Notes: generated by a model from the letters alone, not told the origin. Shown: positions 1 to 10,247, counted from the first letter of the stretch. The stretch is 30,000 nt of DNA from Cryptomeria japonica (GCF_030272615.1 NW_026728905.1:190001-220000), one strand, 5' to 3'. Numbers and translations are program-made.

Positions 1-1100
1 ACATCCCGTACGGAACCCTTTACCCGAAAACATCCGAACCGCACATGCTCGCGACAGTCCTGCCGTTAGAGAATGCACCGTGCACGCGACCGAGTAAGGC
101 CACTCAGAGACATCCATTTCCCAGGTATATGCCCCCTACGCACTTTTGGTGGCGCAACTCGCACGAACAGTCCCACCTCGACCCCGTATACAAGCTTTTT
201 TGCCTCGAAGAGTTCGTCGGAGACGAAGAAGCAACCTTCAGTGCAACCGTAGCACTCTTTTGTGCAACCGCCCAAACAACGCCCCCTCTACCCTCTGTCG
301 AAACACTCGGCATTGCTGCTCCCTAAGGTGAGCTTCTCCTCATAGGCAATTCCGCTCTTATCCGGTCACGTTTGTGTGCCCGAATTTCGCAAGGCAACCT
401 CCATGGGACATGGAAAAGACTCGAGAAGAGAGCTCGCTCACGGGAGAGAGAAGCCAAGGAGACCACGAGAGTGCTGAGAGTGGGACAGCGCTGAATAGGC
501 GGGAGAAGCCTGCGCGTATAAACGGAGATATATATCCAATTGCAACGAAGGAACGTGCCAAAGATCGAGAACAATGGCAGAAATGCTAGTAACGTGCACT
601 TCGGGACCAACGCATCACCGGAAGACAACCGCCAAACATCGAAAGAGTCGCGATGCTCCGCAACCTACGTGCAAAGCGGTCGCACACCGGGTAAGGGAGT
701 GAGAGCCCCAAACATAGCTGGGCGAGGCGCTCACTCCGCTCTTTAATATCTCGTTAATACCGCCAAGGAAATGGCACAAGCACACACACACAAGCATCCT
801 CGGAAGAGGACAGTTCGAGTGACAGGTCAAATCCAAGAGTTCCGAAGACTACCTCCAGGAACAATCGGGAACAAGACCGATTACAAGTCGTCGAGTCTGT
901 TACTGGGCGAACACGAGATGCGCACAGGAAATCGATCAGCCCTCACAATGGCCCAAGGCCAGAGATCGGACTGCTACGATTTACCCCAACAATCATCGTG
1001 CCACTCTTCGCAGAGAGGTGATAGACGCCAACGAGCCCGCGCATAGCAATCGAGGTGTAAAAAGGGCGTTGAAGGCAGGAAGCCTGGACGAAAGAGGCTA
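1..1100. other. Unassigned low-repeat segment, no gene seen
   Basis: I recognise no gene, RNA or mobile element here. Open frames are short (at most about 100 codons), overlap on both strands and have no recognisable domains. There is no tandem structure until about 1040, where a first CATAGCAATCGAGGTG motif of the 188-bp family appears. If the window is a 35S intergenic spacer read on the - strand, this would be the part nearest the 18S gene (external transcribed spacer), but no 18S 5' end is visible. Confidence 0.5.
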
Positions 1101-1109
1101 CGAGGTCAC

Positions 1110-1770
1110 CTCGAAGCGGTCTAAGAATCGGGCGCACTTGGGGCGACTACCAGTGCCAACCCCTTATCCCGCGGTGCGTCCGACACACAGAAATTTCCAA
1201 GGCGGCCAAGGAGCCTCCCCGCATAGCAATCGGGGTGTGAGGTTACGGATGCAGCATTGATAGCAATCGAGGTGGGAGGCGAAGGATGCAGAAGTGAGAG
1301 CCGAGGGATGTAGCAGAGATAGCAATCGGGGTGTGTGATGCAGAAGAGATAGCAATCGAGGTGTGCGGTGGGAAGGGCCCAGCAGCCAGAATGCATGAAG
1401 CGACGGATGAAGCAGTGATGACAACCGGGCTGTGAGGAGAGGAGGGATGCAGCCAAGAAAGCAATCAGGGCTCGAGGCAAGGGATGCATCAAGGATAGCA
1501 ATCATGTTGTGAGGCGAGATTCCAAAGGCTAAACGTGAGAGGCTGCAGGGTCGACTCAGAGAGGTCTATGCATGTGAGAGGCTGAAAGCAAGGTCAACTC
1601 GGAGCGGTCTATGCATCGGGCGCGCTTGGGGCGACTACCAGTGCCAACCCCTTATCCCGCGACGCGTCCGACAAAGAGAACGTTCCAAGGCGGCAGAGGA
1701 GGTTACCAGCCGAAGGATGCAGTAGCAATAACAGGTATAGTTCCGCGGCGGCCGAGAAGACTCACCGCAT
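1110..1770. repeat. Degenerate left edge of the 188-bp satellite
   Basis: Two diverged copies of the GCGCTTGGGGCGACTACC core occur near 1130 and 1620, outside the regular 188-bp phase. Between about 1220 and 1510 only one piece of the monomer is repeated: AGCAATCGGGGTGTGAGG-like motifs near 1227, 1262, 1320, 1350, 1425, 1460 and 1497, at irregular spacing of roughly 30-75 bp. This is a decayed array edge in which a sub-fragment has been amplified separately. Confidence 0.75.
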
Positions 1771-4700
1771 AGGAATCGGGATGCGAGGCGAGGGATGCGG
1801 CGGGAAGGCCCCGACGGCTAAACGGAAGAGGCTGCAGGGCCGCCTCGGAATGGTCCAAGCATCGGACGCGATTGGGACGACTACCAGTGCCAACCCCTTA
1901 TCCCGCGATGCGTCCGATACACAGATAGTTCCAAGGCGGCCGAGGAGCCTCACCGCATATCAATCGGGGTGCGAGGTGAGGGATGGGGCGGGAAGGCCCC
2001 AACGGCTAGACGGAAGAGGCTTCAGGGCCACCTCGGAATGCTCCAAGCATCGGACGCGCTTGGGGCGACTACCAGTGCCAACCCCTTATCCCGCGATGCG
2101 TCCGATACACAGATGGTTCCAAGGCGGCCGAGGAGCCTCACCGCATAGCAATCGGGGGTGCGAGGCGAGGGATGGGGCGGGAAGGCCCCAACGGCTAGAC
2201 GGAAGAGGCTTCAGGGCCGCCTCGGAATGGTCCAAGCATCGGACGCGCTTGGGGCGACTACCAGTGACAACCCCTCATCCCGCGATGCGTCCGATACGAA
2301 GATGGTTCCAAGGCGGCCGAGGAGCCTCACCGCATAGCAATCGGGGTGCGAGGTGGGGGATGCGGCGAGATGGCCCCAACGGCTAGACGGAAGAGGCCAC
2401 AGGGCCGCGTCGGAATAGTCCAAGCATCGGACGCGCTTGGGGCGACTACCAGTGACAACCCCTTATCCCGCGATGCGTCCGATACGAAGATAGTTCCAAG
2501 GCGGCCGAGGAGCCTCACCGCATAGCAATCCGGGTGCGAGGTGGGGGATGCGGCGAGATGGCCCCAACGGCTAGACGGAAGAGGCTGCAGGGCCGCCTCG
2601 GAATAGTCCAAGCATCGGACGCGCTTGGGGCGACTACCAGTGACAACCCCTTATCCCGCGATGCTTCCGATACGAAGACAGTTCCAAGGCGGCCGAGGAG
2701 CCTCACCGCATAGCAATGGGGGTGCGAGGTGAGGGATGCGGCGAGATGGCCCCAACGGCTAGACGGAAGAGGCCACAGGGCCGCCTCGGAATAGTCCAAG
2801 CATCGGACGCGCTTGGGGCGACTACCAGTGACAACCCCTTATCCCGCGATGCATCCGATACGAAGATAGTTCCCAGGCGGCCGAGGAGCCTCACCGCATA
2901 GCAATCGGGGTGCGAGGCGAGGGATGCGGCGAGATGGCCCCAAAGGGTAGACGGAAGAGGCTGCGGGGCCGCCTCGGAATAGTCCAAGCATCGAACGCGC
3001 TTGGGGCGACTACCACTGCCAACCCCTTATCCCGCGATGCGTCCGATACACAGATAGTTCCGAGGCGGCCGAGGAGCTGGGGGATGCGGCGAGATGGCCC
3101 CAACGGCTAGACGGAAGAGGCTGCAGGGCCGCCTCGGAATAGTCCAAGCATCGGACGCGCTTGGGGCGACTACCAGTGACAACCCCTTATCCCGCGATGC
3201 GTCCGATACACAGATAGTTCCGAGGCGGCCAAGGAGCCTCACCGCATAGCAATCGTGGTGCGAGGTGGGGGATGCAGCGAGATGGCCCCAACGGCTAGAC
3301 GGAAGAGGCTGCAGGGCCGCCTCGGAATGGTCCAAGCATCGGACGCGCTTGGGGCGACTACCACTGCCAACCCCTTATCCCGCGATGCGTCCGATACACA
3401 GATAGTTCCAAGGCGGCCGAGGAGCCTCACCGAATAGCAATCGGGGTGCGAGGCGAGGGATGCGGCGAGAAAGCCCCAACGGCTAGAGGGAAGAGGCTTC
3501 AGGTCCGCCTCGGAATGGTCCAAGCATCGGACGCGCTTGGGGCGACTACCAGTGACAACCCCTTATCCCGCGACGCGTCCGATACACAGATAGTTCCAAG
3601 GCGGCCGAGGAGCCTCACCGCATAGCAATCGGGGTGCGAGGCGAGGGATGCGGCGAGAAGGACCCAACGGCTAGACGGAAGAGGCTTCAGGGCCGCCTCG
3701 GAATGGTCCAAGCATCGGACGCGCTTGGGGCGACTACCAGTGACAACCCCTTATCCCGCGACGCGTCCGATACACAGATAGTTCCAAGGCGGCCGAGGAG
3801 CCTCACCGCATAGCAATCGGGGTGCGAGGCGAGGGATGCGGCGAGAAGGACCCAACGGCTAGACGGAAGAGGCTTCAGGTCCGCCTCGGAATGGTCCAAG
3901 CATCGGACGCGCTTGGGGCGACTACCAGTGACAACCCCTTATCCCGCGACGCGTCCGATACACAGATAGTTCCAAGGCGGCCGAGGAGCCTCACCGCATA
4001 GCAATCGGGGTGCGAGGCGAGGGATGCGGCGAGAAGGACCCAACGGCTAGACGGAAGAGGCTTCAGGGCCGCCTCGGAATGGTCCAAGCATCGGACGCGC
4101 TTGGGGCGACTACCAGTGACAACCCCTTATCCCGCGATGCGTCCGATACACAGATAGTTCCAAGGCGGCCGAGGAGCCTCACCGCATAGCAATCGGGGTG
4201 CGAGGCGAGGGATGCGGCGAGAAGGACCCAACGGCTAGACGGAAGAGGCTTCAGGGCCGCCTCGGAATGGTCCAAGCATCGGACGCGCTTGGGGCGACTA
4301 CCAGTGACAACCCCTTATCCCGCGACGCGTCCGATACACAGATAGTTCCAAGGCGGCCGAGGAGCCTCACCGCATAGCAATCGGGGTGCGAGGCGAGGGA
4401 TGCGGCAAGAAGGACCCAACGGCTAGACGGAAGAGGCTTCAGGGCCGCCTCGGAATGGTCCAAGCATCGGACGCGCTTGGGGCGACTACCAGTGACAACC
4501 CCTTATCCCGCGACGCGTCCGATACACAGATAGTTCCAAGGCGGCCGAGGAGCCTCACCGCATAGCAATCGGGGTGCGAGGCGAGGGATGCGGCGAGAAG
4601 GACCCAACGGCTAGACGGAAGAGGCTTCAGGTCCGCCTCGGAATGGTCCAAGCATCGGACGCGCTTGGGGCGACTACCAGTGACAACCCCTTATCCCGCG

Positions 4701-6460
4701 ACGCGTCCGATACACAGATAGTTCCAAGGCGGCCGAGGAGCCTCACCGCATAGCAATCGGGGTGCGAGGCGAGGGATGCGGCGAGAAGGACCCAACGGCT
4801 AAACGGAAGAGGCTTCAGGGCCGCCTCGGAATGGTCCAAGCATCGGACGCGCTTGGGGCGACTACCAGTGACAACCCCTTATCCCGCGACGCGTCCGATA
4901 CACAGATAGTTCCAAGGCGGCCGAGGAGCCTCACCGCATAGCAATCGGGGTGCGAGGCGAGGGATGCGGCGAGAAGGACCCAACGGCTAGACGGAAGAGG
5001 CTTCAGGGCCGCCTCGGAATGGTCCAAGCATCGGACGCGCTTGGGGCGACTACCAGTGACAACCCCTTATCCCGCGATGCGTCCGATACACAGATAGTTC
5101 CAAGGCGGCCGAGGAGCCTCACCGCATAGCAATCGGGGTGCGAGGCGAGGGATGCGGCGAGAAGGACCCAACGGCTAGACGGAAGAGGCTTCAGGGCCGC
5201 CTCGGAATGGTCCAAGCATCGGACGCGCTTGGGGCGACTACCAGTGACAACCCCTTATCCCGCGACGCGTCCGATACACAGATAGTTCCAAGGCGGCCGA
5301 GGAGCCTCACCGCATAGCAATCGGGGTGCGAGGCGAGGGATGCGGCGAGAAGGACCCAACGGCTAGACGGAAGAGGCTTCAGGGCCGCCTCGGAATGGTC
5401 CAAGCATCGGACGCGCTTGGGGCGACTACCAGTGACAACCCCTTATCCCGCGACGCGTCCGATACACAGATAGTTCCAAGGCGGCCGAGGAGCCTCACCG
5501 CATAGCAATCGGGGTGCGAGGCGAGGGATGCGGCGAGAAGGACCCAACGGCTAGACGGAAGAGGCTTCAGGGCCGCCTCGGAATGGTCCAAGCATCGGAC
5601 GCGCTTGGGGCGACTACCAGTGACAACCCCTTATCCCGCGACGCGTCCGATACACAGATAGTTCCAAGGCGGCCGAGGAGCCTCACCGCATAGCAATCGG
5701 GGTGCGAGGCGAGGGATGCGGCGAGAAGGACCCAACGGCTAGACGGAAGAGGCTTCAGGGCCGCCTGGGAATGGTCCATGCATCGCACGCGCTTGGGGCG
5801 ACTACCAGTGACAACCCCTTATCCCGCGACGCGTCCGATACACAGATAGTTCCAAGGCGGCCGAGGAGCCTCACCGCATAGCAATCGGGGTGCGAGGCGA
5901 GGGATGCGGCGAGAAGGACCCAACGGCTAGACGGAAGAGGCTTCAGGGCCGCCTCGGAATGGTCCAAGCATCGGACGCGCTTGGGGCGACTACCAGTGAC
6001 AACCCCTTATCCCGCGACGCGTCCGATACACAGATAGTTCCAAGGCGGCCGAGGAGCCTCACCGCATAGCAATCGGGGTGCGAGTCGAGGGATGCGGCGA
6101 GAAGGACCCAACGGCTAGACGGAAGAGGCTTCAGGGCCGCCTCGGAATGGTCCAAGCATCGGACGCGCTTGGGGCGACTACCAGTGACAACCCCTTATCC
6201 CGCGATGCGTCTGATACACAGATAGTTCCAAGGCGGCCGAGGAGCCTCACCGCATAGCAATCGGGGTGCGAGGCAAGGGATGCGGCGAGAAGGACCCAAC
6301 GGCTAGACGGAAGAGGCTTCAGGGCCGCCTCGGAATGGTCCAAGCATCGGACGCGCTTGGGGCGACTACCGTTGCCAACCCCTTATCCCGCGATGCGTCT
6401 GATACACAGATAGTTCCGAGGCGGCCGAGGAGCCTCACCGCATAGCAATCGGGTTGCGAG
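1771..6460. repeat. 188-bp tandem satellite, about 25 phased monomers
   Basis: The landmark CGACTACCA falls at 1878, 2066, 2255, 2443, 2631, 2819, 3007, 3167 and 3355, and then every 188 bp to 6363. Monomers contain GGTCCAAGCATCGGACGC, CCCCTTATCCCGCG, a segment ending in AGTTCCAAGGCGGCCGAGG, and GCATAGCAATCGGGG. Copies from about 3440 to 6340 differ by only a few bases, for example GCGATGCG versus GCGACGCG and AGGGCCGCC versus AGGTCCGCC (about 3502, 3878 and 4630). Copies on the left vary more. Each monomer has a short open frame of about 70 codons on the - strand, interrupted by the same stop in every copy, so it is not a gene. Diverged relatives of the monomer lie inside the composite repeats at 6460-7830. 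Confidence 0.95.
3071..3084. other. 28-bp deletion inside one 188-bp monomer
   Basis: The spacing between landmarks 3007 and 3167 is 160 rather than 188. At 3077/3078 GAGGAGC joins directly to TGGGGGATG, without the CTCACCGCATAGC...GCGAGG segment present in neighbouring monomers. The missing piece is the same AGCAATCGGGG portion that is amplified alone at 1220-1510. Confidence 0.85.
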
Positions 6461-6700
6461 GCAGATTATTGGGAAGGGAACCCCCTGGGATGCGGCTCAA
6501 GCAGTGCCCAAAGGGACTGGAATGCGGAATCACATCGAGAGACCCAAATGCTATACGAGGGCTCAAATCGAATTATCGATTTGGCCACGACATGGACGCA
6601 TCGGAACGACTACCTTTGCCGAACCACTCGCAATTGCATCCATACCGAAACCAATAGACATTTCCGTTAGAGCCCTCGCATAGCATTCGGGAATCTCGCA

Positions 6701-6790
6701 TGCCCCTCTAAATCGACCAATGCTGGCGCTCAACGAAAATCCGAGCGCTACCACCGTTCGAGCGCCAGCATTGGTCGAGTTAGAGGGGCA
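6701..6790 (-). other. Near-perfect stem-loop below promoter-like element 1
   Basis: Arms 6701-6731 and 6760-6790 are inverted repeats of 31 bp with one mismatch (6712 against 6779). The loop is 28 bp and includes ATCCGAGCGCTACCACC. On the - strand it starts about 30 nt downstream of the TATATAGGGG element at 6821-6829, so a transcript starting there would carry the hairpin near its 5' end. Confidence 0.85.
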
Positions 6791-6812
6791 CGGGGGAGAA
6801 TGCTCCAGTCAA

Positions 6813-6846
6813 CACCTCCCCTATATAAGTTATTTGTCCGATTCTC
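6813..6846 (-). promoter_or_regulatory. Pol I-like spacer promoter element 1
   Basis: Block CACCTCCCCTATATAAG at 6813-6829 followed by TTATTTGTCCGATTCTC. On the - strand it reads ACTTATATAGGGGAGG, similar to the plant Pol I start element (TATATA followed by a run of G, initiation at the A before the Gs). It is the lowest-coordinate copy, so on the - strand reading it is the one furthest downstream. Read on the + strand it is also a good Pol II TATA box, which is the main alternative. Confidence 0.5.
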
Positions 6847-7183
6847 GCACAACCGTAGTCTGCCTCGTCGAATCAAACAACGGTCCCAGATTCCGACTTC
6901 CGTTCCGTAGAGACCCAAAAGCTAGATGGAGGCTCGCAAGAAAGAGAGTCGGCGCATAGCAATCGGGTTTCTCGAACGTTTAGGGACCGAGCTCACTTGC
7001 GGATAGGGCAAAATCCGCCAAGCAACCCAAAAGCTAGACGGGGGCTCGAATCGAATCGCCTAGGCGGCCACAACAACGACGTGTTGGATCGACTACCAGT
7101 GCCAAACCATTCAGCAAGACTAGTCTGTGTCGAGGCCGGATAGAGATTCTCAGAGAGCGCCCGTATAGCATTTAGGAGACCTG

Positions 7184-7282
7184 CCGCGTCCCTCACACTC
7201 GACAAATGGTGGTGCACGTTTATAAATCCGAGCGATCCCAACCCTTTCAAGCACCAACATCGGTCGAGATAGAGGGGCACGG
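7184..7282 (-). other. Imperfect stem-loop below promoter-like element 2
   Basis: Arms 7184-7215 and 7251-7282 are 32 bp each and pair at most positions. Outer CCG...CGG and inner ATG.TGGTGC / GCACCAACAT parts match well, with mismatches in the middle. The loop contains ATCCGAGCGATCCCAACC, related to the loops of the other two hairpins. Confidence 0.7.
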
Positions 7283-7302
7283 AGGGGGCTGCGTGAGACA
7301 AC

Positions 7303-7336
7303 ACAGTCCCCTATATAAGTTATTTGTCCGATTCTC
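7303..7336 (-). promoter_or_regulatory. Pol I-like spacer promoter element 2
   Basis: CACAGTCCCCTATATAAGTT then ATTTGTCCGATTCTC. The CCTC normally next to the core is AGTC here, but TATATAGGGG on the - strand is intact. It belongs to the composite repeat with the hairpin at 7184-7282. Confidence 0.45.
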
Positions 7337-7624
7337 ACACATCCGAAGAATGGTCATCAAATCGGACAACAGCCCAAACTTCCGACTTCCGTCCCAGAAA
7401 GCCCAAGAGCTATCTAAAACGTTCATGGCCGGAACTCGATCGCGGCTATACCAGTCCGCCAAGCAACCCAAAAGCTAGACTGGAGCTCTAGTCGAATCAC
7501 CTCTGTGGCCATTGCAAGGACGTGTTGGAGCGACTACCATTGCCGAACCATTCCGCAGGTCGAGTCCATACCAAGGCCGCATAGAGATTCACGATGAGCT
7601 CCTGCATAGCAATCAGGAGACTTG

Positions 7625-7722
7625 CCGTGTCCATCACAATCGATAAATCCTGGTGCAAGATTTTTGCATCCGAGCGCTCCAACCAGTCGAGCACCAGCAT
7701 CAATCGACATAAACGGGCACGG
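7625..7722 (-). other. Imperfect stem-loop below promoter-like element 3
   Basis: Arms 7625-7656 and 7691-7722 are 32 bp each and pair imperfectly. Ends CCGTG/CACGG and CTGGTGC/GCACCAG match exactly. The loop holds ATCCGAGCGCTCCAACC, as in the other two copies. Position relative to the promoter-like element at 7752 is conserved. Confidence 0.7.
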
Positions 7723-7743
7723 GGGGAGGATGCTCGAGAACAC

Positions 7744-7777
7744 TACCTCCCCTATATAAGTTATTTGTCCGATTCTC
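7744..7777 (-). promoter_or_regulatory. Pol I-like spacer promoter element 3
   Basis: CTACCTCCCCTATATAAG followed by TTATTTGTCCGATTCTC. The - strand core TATATAGGGGAGG is intact. It is paired with the hairpin at 7625-7722. Confidence 0.5.
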
Positions 7778-7893
7778 AAGCAGCCGAAGTCTGGTCATCG
7801 AATCGGGTCAAAGACCACAACTTCTGACTTTACCCACAATGCAAGTCATCGAATCGAACATCGGCCCCCGAGTCGGACTCCATGCGTATGTCA

Positions 7894-8195
7894 GGTCATC
7901 GGACCCAAATTCCGCCTTCCTGCGCATGGCGGGCCATCAATATCAACTCGGTCATCGGACCCAAACTCCGCCTTTCTGCGCATGGCACGCCTTCAAATCG
8001 GTCATCGGACCCAAATTCCGCCTTCCTGTGCATGGCGGGCCATCAACATCAACTCGGTCATCGGACCCAAATTCCGCCTTTCTGCGCATGGCACGCCATC
8101 AACTCGGTCATCGGACCCAAATTCCGCCTTCCTGCGCATGGCAGGTCATCGGACACAAATTCAGACCTCGCCAATATGCCTACGTATCGAATCGG
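7894..8195. repeat. Short tandem repeats of 50/56 bp
   Basis: GGTCATCGGAC begins at 7894, 7950, 8000, 8056, 8106, 8144 and 8194 (spacing 56, 50, 56, 50, 38, 50). It is followed by CCAAATTCCGCCTTCCTGCG and CATGGC. The 6-bp length difference reflects presence or absence of part of a CATCAAYATCAACTC segment. The same GGTCATCGGACCCAA motif occurs twice in each 311-bp unit to the right, so this is an expansion of an internal piece of that unit. Confidence 0.85.
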
Positions 8196-8288
8196 TCATC
8201 GGACCCAACTTCCGACTTCATCCATACTGTAGGGTCTTTGAGGTTGGCGCGGTGCGCTCAACCCGGGGAGTCGACCCATCGAAGCATA

Positions 8289-8322
8289 CACCTCCCCTAT
8301 ATAAGCTATTTGTCCGATTCCC
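8289..8322 (-). promoter_or_regulatory. Pol I-like spacer promoter element 4
   Basis: CACCTCCCCTATATAAGC at 8289-8306, then TATTTGTCCGATTCCC. First of four identical placements in the 311-bp units; the - strand core is GCTTATATAGGGGAGGTG. Confidence 0.5.
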
Positions 8323-8599
8323 ACACCTGTGTAGTTTGCACCTCTGACCAGGACATCGACCCCAACTTCCGAACTCGACTGCAACGACGGCACCAGCGCC
8401 TTGGTGCGCACCTTGCGACGCACAGTCCCAACATTCGCCTTCCTGCACATGGCAGGTCATCGGACCCAAATTCCGACCTCGCGAGTATGCCTACATATCG
8501 AATCGGTCATCGGACACAACTTCCGACTTCATCCATACCGTAGGGTCTTTGAGGTTGGCGCGGTGCGCTCAACCCGGGGAGTCGACCCAACGAAGCATA

Positions 8600-8633
8600 C
8601 ACCTCCCCTATATAAGCTATTTGTCCGATTCCC
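8600..8633 (-). promoter_or_regulatory. Pol I-like spacer promoter element 5
   Basis: Same block as in the neighbouring 311-bp units, core intact at 8608-8616. Confidence 0.5.
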
Positions 8634-8910
8634 ACACCTGTGTAGTTTGCACCTCCGATCAGGACATCGACCCCAACTTCCGAACTCGCCTGCAACGACC
8701 GAACCAGCGCCTTGGTGCGCACCTTGCAACGCACAGTGCCAACATTCGCCTTCCTGCACATGGCAGGTCATCGGACCCAAATTCCGACCTCGCGAGTATG
8801 CCTACATATCGAATCGGTCATCGGACCCAACTTCCGACTTCATCCATACCGTAGGGTCTTTGAGGTTGGCGCGGTGCGCTCAACCCGGGGAGTCGACCCA
8901 ACGAAGCATA

Positions 8911-8944
8911 CACCTCCCCTATATAAGCTATTTGTCCGATTCCC
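8911..8944 (-). promoter_or_regulatory. Pol I-like spacer promoter element 6
   Basis: Same block as in the neighbouring 311-bp units, core intact at 8919-8927. Confidence 0.5.
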
Positions 8945-9221
8945 ACACCTGTGTAGCTTGCACCTCCGATCAGGACATCGACCCCAACTTCCGAACTCGA
9001 CTAAAAAGACCGCACCAGCACCTTGGTGTGCACCTTGCAACGCACAGTGCCAACATTCGCCTTCCTGCACATGGCAGGTCATCGGACCCAAATTCCGACC
9101 TCATGAGCATACCTACTAATCGAATCGGTCATCGGACCCAACTTCCGACTTCATCCATACCGTAGGGTCTTTGAGGTTGGCGCGGTGCGCTCAACCTGGG
9201 GAGTCGACCCATCGAAGCATA

Positions 9222-9255
9222 CACCTCCCCTATATAAGCTATTTGTCCGATTCCG
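9222..9255 (-). promoter_or_regulatory. Pol I-like spacer promoter element 7
   Basis: Core intact at 9230-9238. It lies in the 311-bp unit that is broken about 90 bp further right by the 38/52-bp repeat block. Confidence 0.5.
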
Positions 9256-9343
9256 ACACCTGTGTAGTTTGCACCTCCGCTCAGGACATCGACCCCAACT
9301 TCCGAACTCGCCTGCAACGACCGAACCAGCGCCTTGGTGCGCA

Positions 9344-9962
9344 CCAAAAGTGCGCACTTTTGGAGGGCACTTTTGTGCGCTCCAAAGGTGCGCACTTTTG
9401 GAGGGCACTTTTGTGCGCTCCAAAGGTGCGCACTTTTGGAGGGCACTTTTTGGAGGGCACTTTTGTGCGCTCCAAAGGTGCGCACTTTTGGAGGGCACTT
9501 TTTGGAGGGCACTTTTCTGCGCTCCAAAGGTGCGCACTTTTGGAGGGCACTTTTTGGAGGGCACTTTTCTGCGCTCCAAAGGTGCGCACTTTTGGAGGGC
9601 ACTTTTTGGAGGGCACTTTTCTGCGCTCCAAAGGTGCGCACTTTTGGAGGGCACTTTTTGGAGGGCACTTTTCTGCGCTCCAAAGGTGCGCACTTTTGGA
9701 GGGCACTTTTGTGCACTCCAAAGGTGCACACTTTTGGAGGGCACTTTTTGGAGGGCACTTTTCTGCACTCCAAAGGTGCGCACTTTTGGAGGGCACTTTT
9801 TGGAGGGCACTTTTGTGCGCTCCAAAGGTGCGCACTTTTGGAGGGCACTTTTTGGAGGGCACTTTTGTGCGCTCCAAAGGTGCGCACTTTTGGAGGGCAC
9901 TTTTGTGCACTCCAAAGGTGCGCACTTTTGGAGGGCACTTTTCCTGCGCTCCAAAGGTGCAC
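9344..9962. repeat. 38/52-bp GGAGGGCACTTTT tandem block
   Basis: Units of the form GGTGCGCACTTTTGGAGGG, CACTTTT, then a variable GTGCGCTCCAAA or CTGCGCTCCAAA end. CTCCAAAGG landmarks at 9380, 9418, 9470 and 9522 show spacing of 38 or 52; the difference is one extra 14-bp TGGAGGGCACTTTT. About 20 copies of GGAGGGCACTTTT are present. The block begins with a perfect 20-bp palindrome at 9344-9363 and interrupts a 311-bp unit. All frames on both strands stay open through it, giving spurious reading frames of about 210-320 codons. Confidence 0.9.
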
Positions 9963-10090
9963 ACCTAGGTGAGCACCTTCGACCACACCTTGTAGCACAC
10001 CAAACTCTGACTTTCGACTTCATCCGCAATGCAGGGTCTTTGAGGTTGGCGCAATGCGCACAACCAGGGGAGTCGACCCATCAAACCCAA

Positions 10091-10124
10091 CACCTCCCCT
10101 ATATAAGCTATTTGTCTGATTCTC
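10091..10124 (-). promoter_or_regulatory. Pol I-like spacer promoter element 8
   Basis: CACCTCCCCTATATAAGC then TATTTGTCTGATTCTC (TCTG instead of TCCG). Core intact. Confidence 0.5.
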
Positions 10125-10247
10125 ATACATGCGTAGCCTGCAGGAGCAATTAGGACATCGACCCCAACTTTCGGCTTCTAAACGAAAACAAGGTCTTTGA
10201 GGTTGGTGTAATGCGAACAACTAGGGGAGTCAACCCATCAAACCCAA

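Larger units (their letters stand above)
6460..7830. repeat. Composite repeats: 188-like segment plus promoter-like module (3 copies)
   Basis: Three related units, with CTATATAAG landmarks at 6821, 7311 and 7752 (spacing 490 and 441). Each has a diverged 188-bp-like part: CGACTACCTTTGCCGAACC near 6608, CGACTACCAGTGCCAAACC near 7090 and CGACTACCATTGCCGAACC near 7531, with CCAAAAGCTAGA motifs at 7028 and 7467 and TAGCAATC-type motifs near 6680, 7157 and 7605. A roughly 200-bp module with an inverted repeat and the shared CCCCTATATAAG block follows. They are more diverged from each other than the 188-bp core monomers are. Confidence 0.8.
8145..9343. repeat. 311-bp tandem repeats, about 4 copies
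   Basis: CTATATAAG landmarks at 8297, 8608, 8919 and 9230 are exactly 311 bp apart. Each unit carries, in order, GGTCATCGGACCCAAATTCC, TCGAATCGGTCATCGGAC, GGGTCTTTGAGGTTGGCGC, GGGGAGTCGACCCA, the promoter-like block, and CGCCTTGGTGCGCACCTTGC or a variant. The last unit is interrupted at 9343 by the 38/52-bp block. Frames across these units are open only because the repeat lacks stops. Confidence 0.9.

Noticed and set aside
1-1100. Possible 18S or external transcribed spacer boundary
   Set aside because: No recognisable 18S 5' end sequence on either strand, so no rRNA call was made.
3499-6343. Regular 70-codon - strand frames every 188 bp, resembling a tandem gene family
   Set aside because: They are one frame of a satellite monomer with the same stop in every copy. 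Base changes do not favour synonymous sites, and there is no similarity to a known protein.
1771-6460. CRISPR-like regular repeat spacing
   Set aside because: The whole 188-bp unit is repeated with no unique spacers, no cas genes are present, and the 5S genes indicate a plant nuclear genome.
6701-6790. Hairpin as a miniature inverted-repeat transposon
   Set aside because: No flanking target-site duplication was seen, and the hairpin occupies the same place in three repeats, so it appears inherited with the unit rather than inserted separately.
9129-10153. Reading frames of 210-320 codons across the 38/52-bp block
   Set aside because: All three frames stay open on each strand because the repeat contains no stop codon in either direction; there is no conserved start or domain.
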